Origin: Streptomyces sp. ISL-66
GTDB taxonomy: Bacteria > Actinomycetota > Actinomycetes > Streptomycetales > Streptomycetaceae
Reading direction: 5' to 3'
Length of the DNA stretch: 47,560 bases
Assembly (NCBI RefSeq): GCF_018614135.1
Contig: NZ_JAGGOW010000030.1
Location: forward strand, 1-47,560
This document shows positions 43,169-47,560 of this stretch, piece after piece. Numbering within the stretch: position 1 is the first letter of the stretch; each line of letters opens with the position of its first letter. The notes beneath the pieces are model-generated. The model did no database searches, had not been told where the DNA came from, and saw nothing but the letters and a program-made list of their open reading frames with translations. The position numbers and the translations under genes are program-made.

Positions 43169-43936
43169 TCAGACCCCTCCGTACGGCGGCGAGCTCGCGG
43201 GCGGATAGGACGGCGGCGCGGGGGTCACGTGTGGCGGCTGGGATTGGCCGTAGGTGTCGAGCGGATCCTCGTAACCCTCCGGGATCCCGCTACGGCCGGG
43301 AGCGGCACGCCCGCCAGCGCCGAGTTCACCGGACGGGCCGAGTTCACCGGACGGGCCGGGTCCACCGGATGGCCCGATCGCAGGCGTGGCGCCGCCGACG
43401 CCCGAGGAGGCGCCCGAGGCGGTGTCCGAGGAAGCGGCCGCGCTGATGCCCTTCCCGGCGCGCGCAACGACGAAGCCGGCCAGCGCGGCGCCCGCCAGAA
43501 AGACCCCCGGGCGGCGGCGCGCGAAATTCTGCAGGTCGCTGACCAGCCCGTCCGGACCCCGTTGTTCCATATGGGCCGCCACCTGCCGGCCGCTGTCAGC
43601 CACCTGCCGGGCCATGCTCGCCACGGTCGAGTCCGGCTTGCCGCCCTCGCCCAGCTCCCGCAGCTCCTGCGAGAGCCGACGCACGTTCTCCGCCAGGCGC
43701 TGTGTCTGCGTCTCGGCCTGTTCCATCACCTGGGAGCGCAGCTCCCCGACGAGGTCCCGGGCCTGCGCGGTGGCCTCGCCGACGACGTTGGCCGTCTGCT
43801 CCTTGGCCGTACCGCCCACCTCGGCGGCCTTGGCGCCGACCAGGGCGGCGCCTTCGCCCGCCTTGTCCTGAACGGTGTGTGCTAGTGCCGTCGTGGTGCC
43901 TTCCTGCTGACGGCTCACATCCTGGAAGTCACTCAA
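43169..43936 (-). CDS. Coiled-coil membrane protein of the DUF3618/holin cluster
   Basis: I start it at TTG 43936 because AAGGAGGAGCC lies just upstream. The 255-residue protein is helical for its first 130 residues with heptad-like QARDLVGELRSQVMEQAETQ and RLAENVRRLSQELREL. It has one membrane helix (PGVFLAGAALAGFVVARAGK, about 150-168) and ends in a Gly/Pro/Ser tail with two GPSGELGPSGELG-type repeats. I know no name for it, but it regularly precedes holin-like and DUF3618 genes in Streptomyces. A scaffold at the membrane is likely. Confidence 0.8.
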   Translation of the reverse strand: MSDFQDVSRQQEGTTTALAHTVQDKAGEGAALVGAKAAEVGGTAKEQTANVVGEATAQARDLVGELRSQVMEQAETQTQRLAENVRRLSQELRELGEGGKPDSTVASMARQVADSGRQVAAHMEQRGPDGLVSDLQNFARRRPGVFLAGAALAGFVVARAGKGISAAASSDTASGASSGVGGATPAIGPSGGPGPSGELGPSGELGAGGRAAPGRSGIPEGYEDPLDTYGQSQPPHVTPAPPSYPPASSPPYGGV

Positions 43937-44159
43937 GGCTCCTCCTTGGTCGATCTTGGTCAATCGATCGCTTTGACCGTTCCATCGGGGCGCCTGCCCA
44001 CGTTTGCGCCAGCCATCCCGGCACGGCGCGTGTACCGGCGCCGCGTGTCGCGGTCGGCACCGGGCGTCTTCGACGCCTGGTCCGCGCTGGTCCTCGCTGC
44101 TCACCTGAGAGCGCCGTCTCCCTGCCGTTCCGCCCCGGGGGACGCCTAGGATCACGACC

Positions 44160-45104
44160 ATGGCCCTGATCACCAGTGACGTGGAGCGCTTCGAGACCGC
44201 CAGGCCCCGGCTGGAGGCCATTGCCTACCGGCTGCTCGGCTCGGCGAGCGAGGCGGAGGATGCCGTGCAGGAGACGTTCCTGCGCTGGCAGGCAGCCGAC
44301 GTCGAGCGGATCGAGGTGCCTGAGGCCTGGATGACGAAGGTCCTCACCAACTGGTGCCTCAACCTGCTCACTTCGGCGCGCGCCCGGCGCGAGACGTACG
44401 TGGGACGGTGGCTCCCCGAGCCGCTGCTCGCCGGGGACCCGATGCTCGGTCCGGCCGACACCGCCGAGCAGCGCGAGTCGGTGTCGTACGCCGTCCTCGT
44501 CCTGTTGGAGCGTCTGTCGCCGGGCGAGCGGGCGGTGTACGTGCTGCGCGAGGCCTTCGACCACCCGCACCGGGAGATCGCCGAGATCCTGGACATCACC
44601 GAGGCCGCCAGCCAGCAGATCTACCACCGGGCCAAGAAGCACATCGCGGACGGCAAGGCGCGCACCGAGATCGACGAGGTCACCGCCCGGCGAATCGTCG
44701 AGGAGTTCCTGGCCGCCGCGACCAGCGGCCGTACCGAACCCCTCATACGCCTGCTCACCCAGGACGCCGTCTCGGTCGGCGACGGCGGCGGCAAGGTCCC
44801 GGCCCGCGCGAAGGCGTTCGAGGGTGCGCGCGCGGTCGCCACGTTCCTGCGCGGCCTGTTCAAGCCCAGCGCGGCCAAGCGGGCCCACATCGGCGGCGCG
44901 CCCGACATCTACGCCACGACCGCGAACGGCGGGCCCGCCTTCGTGGCGGTCGTGGACGGCCGGGTCGTCGCGATCACCTGCCTGGAGGTCACCGCGGAGG
45001 GCATCGCCGCGATCCTCAGCCAGGTCAACCCCGACAAGCTCGTCCGCGCGACCGAGCAGTGGGCCGCCGCGGACCATCGGGAGGCCCCGCTCCACACGCT
45101 CTGA
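44160..45104 (+). CDS. ECF41-type RNA polymerase sigma factor, copy B
   Basis: The 314-residue protein has sigma regions 2 (RLLGSASEAEDAVQETFLRW) and 4 (RLSPGERAVYVLREAFDHPH, AEILDITEAASQQIYHRAKK). The ECF41 linker motif is WLPEPLLAGDPMLGP, and the C-terminal SnoaL-like domain has the intact DGGGKVPARAKAFEGARAV motif that controls activity in this group. It starts at ATG 44160 and is divergent from the envelope cluster. The oxidoreductase B gene follows after 112 bp that hold the candidate ECF41 promoter. It is a paralogue of copy A at 39621, which has lost the DGGGK consensus. Confidence 0.94.
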   Translation: MALITSDVERFETARPRLEAIAYRLLGSASEAEDAVQETFLRWQAADVERIEVPEAWMTKVLTNWCLNLLTSARARRETYVGRWLPEPLLAGDPMLGPADTAEQRESVSYAVLVLLERLSPGERAVYVLREAFDHPHREIAEILDITEAASQQIYHRAKKHIADGKARTEIDEVTARRIVEEFLAAATSGRTEPLIRLLTQDAVSVGDGGGKVPARAKAFEGARAVATFLRGLFKPSAAKRAHIGGAPDIYATTANGGPAFVAVVDGRVVAITCLEVTAEGIAAILSQVNPDKLVRATEQWAAADHREAPLHTL

Positions 45105-45109
45105 GGGAT

Positions 45110-45174
45110 GTGGCGCAGGTCACGTTCCCATCCTGTCAGGGAACGGGGGGCTGTCCGGTTCAAGGGGCGAAAGC
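45110..45174 (+). promoter_or_regulatory. Candidate ECF41 promoter of oxidoreductase B
   Basis: GTGGCGCAGGTCAC, then TCCTGTCAGGGAACGGG, then GCTGTCCGGTTCAAG aligns with the block at 41856-41910. It lies 43-107 bp before the oxidoreductase start, in the gap after the sigma gene, as expected of an ECF41 target site. The assignment of -35 (TGTCAG) and -10 is tentative. Confidence 0.65.
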
Positions 45175-45216
45175 CCGCCGGACAACGGCAGCCCCCGCCC
45201 AGACAGGAGCACGGAC

Positions 45217-46419
45217 ATGCAGCACCGCATCGTCGTCCTCGGAGCCGGCTACACCGGAGCCATCGCCGCCGGCCGCCTCGCCAAGCGGCTGCACCGCGAG
45301 GACGTCACCATCACCCTCGTCAACCCCGAGCCCGACTTCATCGAGCGCGTCCGGCTGCACCAGCTCGCGGTCGGCCAGGACCTCAGGCCCCGGCCGTTCG
45401 GCGAGATGTTCGCGGGCACCGGCGTGGAAGTGGAACTGGGGAAGGTCACCACCGTCGACGTGGACCGCAAGACGGTGACGGTCGCCCCCGCGAACGGCCC
45501 CGAGCGGCAGGAACTGGAGTACGACACTCTGGTCTACGCCCTCGGCAGCGGCTGGAACGACGGCGGCGTCCCCGGCACCGCCGAACACGCCCACGAGGTC
45601 TCCAGCCGCCCCGGCGCCCTCCGCCTCCGCGATCGCCTGGCCGCCCTGGACGCCGGCCGGCCCGTGGTCGTGGTCGGCGGCGGCCTGACCGGCCTGGAGG
45701 CCGCGACCGAGATCGCCGAGACCCGCCCGGACCTCGACGTCGCCCTGGCCGCCCGCGGCGTCCTCGGCGACTGGCTCTCCGAGAAGGGCCGCACCCACCT
45801 GCGGAAGGTGGTGGACAAGCTCGGCATCACGGTCCACGAACACACCGCGGTCACCGCCGTGGAGGCGGACGGCGTGACGACCGCCGACGGCCGGACCGTC
45901 CCCGCCGAGGTCACGGTCTGGACCACCGGCTTCGCCGTCCACCCGATCGCCCGGGCCACCAGCCTGGAGCTCTCCGACCACGGCCAGATCGTGGTCGACT
46001 CCACCATGCGCTCGGTCTCCCACCCGGACGTGTACGCCGTGGGCGACGCGGCGATGGCGATGGGCCCGGGCGGCAAGCCGCTGCGCATGTCCTGCGCCTC
46101 GGGCGTCCCCATGGCCTGGCAGGCCGCCGACGCCATCGCCGCCCGGCTCGCCGGCACCAAGGTGCCCCACATCTCCATCCGCTACGCCCAGCAGTGCGTC
46201 TCCCTCGGCCGCAAGGAGGGCCTGATTCAGTTCGTCACCGCCGACGACCGCGCGGTCGACAAGGCCCTGACGGGCCGCGTGGCCGCCTTCTACAAGGAAC
46301 TGATCTGCAAGGGCGCGGCTTGGGGCGTCGCCAACCCGACCGTGGGCATGCCGTCCCGGCAGCGACGTGTCGTGCGTCAGGAGTCCCGGAGCGGTGCACG
46401 GGTGGAGGCGGCGGCCTGA
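45217..46419 (+). CDS. NAD(P)/FAD-dependent oxidoreductase (NDH-2-like), copy B
   Basis: The 400-residue protein matches copy A along its whole length: FAD site VVLGAGYTGAIAAGRLAKRL, NAD(P) site VVVGGGLTGLEAATEIAETR and flavin contact DVYAVGDAAMAMG. It ends in a basic tail instead of a membrane helix, so membrane contact, if any, would be peripheral. The start is ATG 45217 with ACAGGAGC upstream. Together with sigma copy B it forms a typical ECF41 unit. The substrate is unknown; quinone or small-molecule reduction under stress is likely. Confidence 0.92.
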   Translation: MQHRIVVLGAGYTGAIAAGRLAKRLHREDVTITLVNPEPDFIERVRLHQLAVGQDLRPRPFGEMFAGTGVEVELGKVTTVDVDRKTVTVAPANGPERQELEYDTLVYALGSGWNDGGVPGTAEHAHEVSSRPGALRLRDRLAALDAGRPVVVVGGGLTGLEAATEIAETRPDLDVALAARGVLGDWLSEKGRTHLRKVVDKLGITVHEHTAVTAVEADGVTTADGRTVPAEVTVWTTGFAVHPIARATSLELSDHGQIVVDSTMRSVSHPDVYAVGDAAMAMGPGGKPLRMSCASGVPMAWQAADAIAARLAGTKVPHISIRYAQQCVSLGRKEGLIQFVTADDRAVDKALTGRVAAFYKELICKGAAWGVANPTVGMPSRQRRVVRQESRSGARVEAAA

Positions 46420-46474
46420 CCCCGGGGTGGTCGAACCGCCGCGGTGAACCGCGGCCGGCAAGGACGCCGACGGT

Positions 46475-46501
46475 GCGGCTCCGGAGCGATGCCGGAGCCG
46501 C
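46475..46501. terminator. Terminator between oxidoreductase B and the STAS gene
   Basis: GCGGCTCCGG and CCGGAGCCGC pair perfectly around a seven-base loop. A smaller hairpin, CCGCGG-TGAA-CCGCGG, lies just before it. The two neighbouring genes are convergent. Confidence 0.7.
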
Positions 46502-46577
46502 CCCGAGGCCTGCGTCCCGCAGCTCAGAGGCTACGCACACCTGCGCATGCGGCTCCTTTGCGGCTCGGGCCGTGGGT

Positions 46578-46979
46578 CTACGGCGTGGGGTCGTCCACGA
46601 GGGGCCCCGGGGAGGGGGCGACCGGGGGTGGGGGCTGCTCCTCCACGGGGAAGAGGGCCGTGGCCCCGGTGATCTCCAGGAGGCGCTGGAGCTGGGACTG
46701 GGGGGCTGCCAGGCGGATGACGGTGCCGGACTCCTCCGCTGCGCGGCGCGCGGCGAGGAGGGCGTTGAGTGCCGAGGAGTCGCAGAAGGTGAGGCGGCTG
46801 CAGTCGATCACCACGGCCTTAGCCGGTGAGGCGTGGGTGAGGGCTTGGGCGAGGGCGCGCTGCAGGACGGGGGCCGTCTCGATGTCGACCTCACCGACGG
46901 GCCTGACCGCGACGGCTCCGTCCAGGACCTCGACGGCGATGTTCCTGCCGCCGGGCTCACGGGGAGGGCGTTCGACCAT
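46578..46979 (-). CDS. STAS-domain anti-sigma-factor antagonist
   Basis: I use ATG 46979 because AAGGAGATCCACCC precedes it; an in-frame ATG at 46997 lacks such a site. The 133-residue protein is one STAS domain (about 12-110) with the strand AVAVRPVGEVDIETAPVLQR and the phosphorylation loop VVIDCSRLTFCDSSALNALL, in which the second Ser of DSS is the usual target of anti-sigma kinases. When dephosphorylated such proteins bind the anti-sigma factor and free a SigB-type sigma factor. The C-terminus is Pro-rich. No kinase or sigma partner lies next to it. It is divergent from the second leader copy. Confidence 0.9.
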   Translation of the reverse strand: MVERPPREPGGRNIAVEVLDGAVAVRPVGEVDIETAPVLQRALAQALTHASPAKAVVIDCSRLTFCDSSALNALLAARRAAEESGTVIRLAAPQSQLQRLLEITGATALFPVEEQPPPPVAPSPGPLVDDPTP

Positions 46980-47005
46980 GGGTGGATCTCCTTGCATGCA
47001 ATCTC

Positions 47006-47078
47006 GATTACTTCCTCGTCAGACAGGCGAAAATCTATCGTGGCCAGGGTAGACATTCAGTTGCGGTGTGGCTATGGT
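47006..47078 (+). promoter_or_regulatory. Promoter of long leader, copy 2
   Basis: TAGACA (47050-47055), a 17-bp spacer and TATGGT (47073-47078) repeat the hexamers and spacing at 18861-18889. The upstream CGATTACTTC, CAGACA and AAAATCTATCGTGGCC are kept too, while the spacer differs at several positions, which points to selection on the control elements. Confidence 0.75.
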
Positions 47079-47084
47079 TTCTCT

Positions 47085-47560
47085 TGTAACCGAGATCGAG
47101 CAAGGCCCGGAGGGACGAACTGCCGGGCAAGAAGCACGCAGTAAGCAGAGCGGTGCGGTGGTGGAGTTCCGAAGCCAGGCTGTTGTAGGAAGGCGACGGA
47201 ACTGACGACCGGACCGGGCGGCCCGCAGTGATCAGGGGCTGTCGTATGCAGGACCAGTAGTACGCAGTACCGCAGTAGGCAGTACCCGCAGTACGCAGCA
47301 CCGTAGTACGCAGTACCCGTTTGGTAAGTGATCGATTCAGAGGGAAGAACGGAGGAGTTGACCGCCATCAGGATCGCCCGGGTCGAAGGCTGAGCCCGGG
47401 TACCGCAGGACATCGATAGTGAGGTGGTCTCCGGTCAAGCAATCGCGATCCCCGCGCCCCCGGCTGCGTTCAGGCCAGGTACGCGGAAACAGAAGGCCGG
47501 CGCAGCACTAGGCCGGTAGATGGTGTAGCAGTTCCTTCGGGGCCCTGGTGCCGTACGGCA
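47085..47560 (+). ncRNA. Candidate structured leader RNA, copy 2 (cut by window end)
   Basis: This copy has one GCGGTGGTGGAGTTCCGAAG module, a run of CAGTAC-type strings (about 47255-47322) and the conserved 3' domain (from about 47319). Key shared pieces are GAGGGAAGAACGGAGG, GTGAGGTGGTCTCCGGTCAA, AGAAGGCCGGCGCAG and the left arm of the closing hairpin at 47541-47554. The CCCGGG stem persists with a changed loop. The window ends inside the hairpin; a MerR-type gene is predicted about 25-30 bp beyond it. Confidence 0.6.

Noticed and set aside
46474..47560. Plus-strand frames over the STAS gene and leader copy 2
   Set aside because: They are shadows of the STAS gene or run through repeat-rich, non-coding leader sequence.

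Overview
The window is Streptomyces-type actinobacterial chromosome: very high GC, GTG and TTG starts, and families typical of the genus (DUF4232 lipoprotein, ECF41 sigma factors, DUF6223, DUF3618, RHS giants, GH74 with a ricin-type lectin). Much of it looks like accessory DNA. Three degenerate copies of the 3' end of a glycine tRNA (CCC anticodon loop) lie at about 366, 22159 and 42045. The first two also carry the tRNA's terminator hairpin. They divide the window into blocks of roughly 21.8 and 19.9 kb, as expected of attachment-site scars from past integrations.

Block 1 (about 430-22158) starts with toxin/immunity debris: a possible immunity gene, a frameshifted rhs tip, a run of small conserved genes (DUF5994, a membrane peptide, two hypotheticals), a histidine phosphatase coupled to a cysteinyl-tRNA-synthetase-like protein, and an RNase A-like toxin locus with a broken immunity gene, a second toxin tip and a broken CdiI-type immunity gene. 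An IS110-family element, a membrane-anchored Mrr nuclease, a DUF4232 lipoprotein divergent from an HTH-transmembrane regulator, and a truncated tyrosine integrase joined to a 139-bp copy of the RNase A toxin follow. Next comes a cold-shock/RNA-helicase set (cspA-like, DEAD-box helicase, CBS protein, SCO5918-like protein), then a MerR-type regulator behind a leader of about 1.08 kb.

Block 2 (about 22260-42045) has a 2073-residue secreted RHS protein with a possible immunity partner, a truncated TauE/SafE gene, a NarL-type two-component system, a DUF6223 protein, a TetR/FAD-monooxygenase locus with two clear palindromic operators, a secreted xyloglucanase, a second TetR locus divergent from an alpha/beta hydrolase, and an ECF41 sigma factor with its NAD(P)/FAD oxidoreductase. 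Beyond 42079 lie a DUF3618/holin-like/coiled-coil envelope cluster, a second ECF41-oxidoreductase pair, a STAS anti-anti-sigma protein, and a second copy of the MerR-type leader running off the window end.

The most interesting signal is the duplicated leader. At 18861-19951 and 47050-47560 the same promoter (TAGACA, 17 bp, TATGGT), the same upstream block and the same structured 3' domain recur 28 kb apart. In the first copy the domain ends in a perfect 14-bp hairpin directly before a MerR-type gene. Second is a block of about 55-65 bp, shared without gaps in its first 44 positions, before both ECF41-linked oxidoreductases; it is a likely target promoter of these sigma factors.
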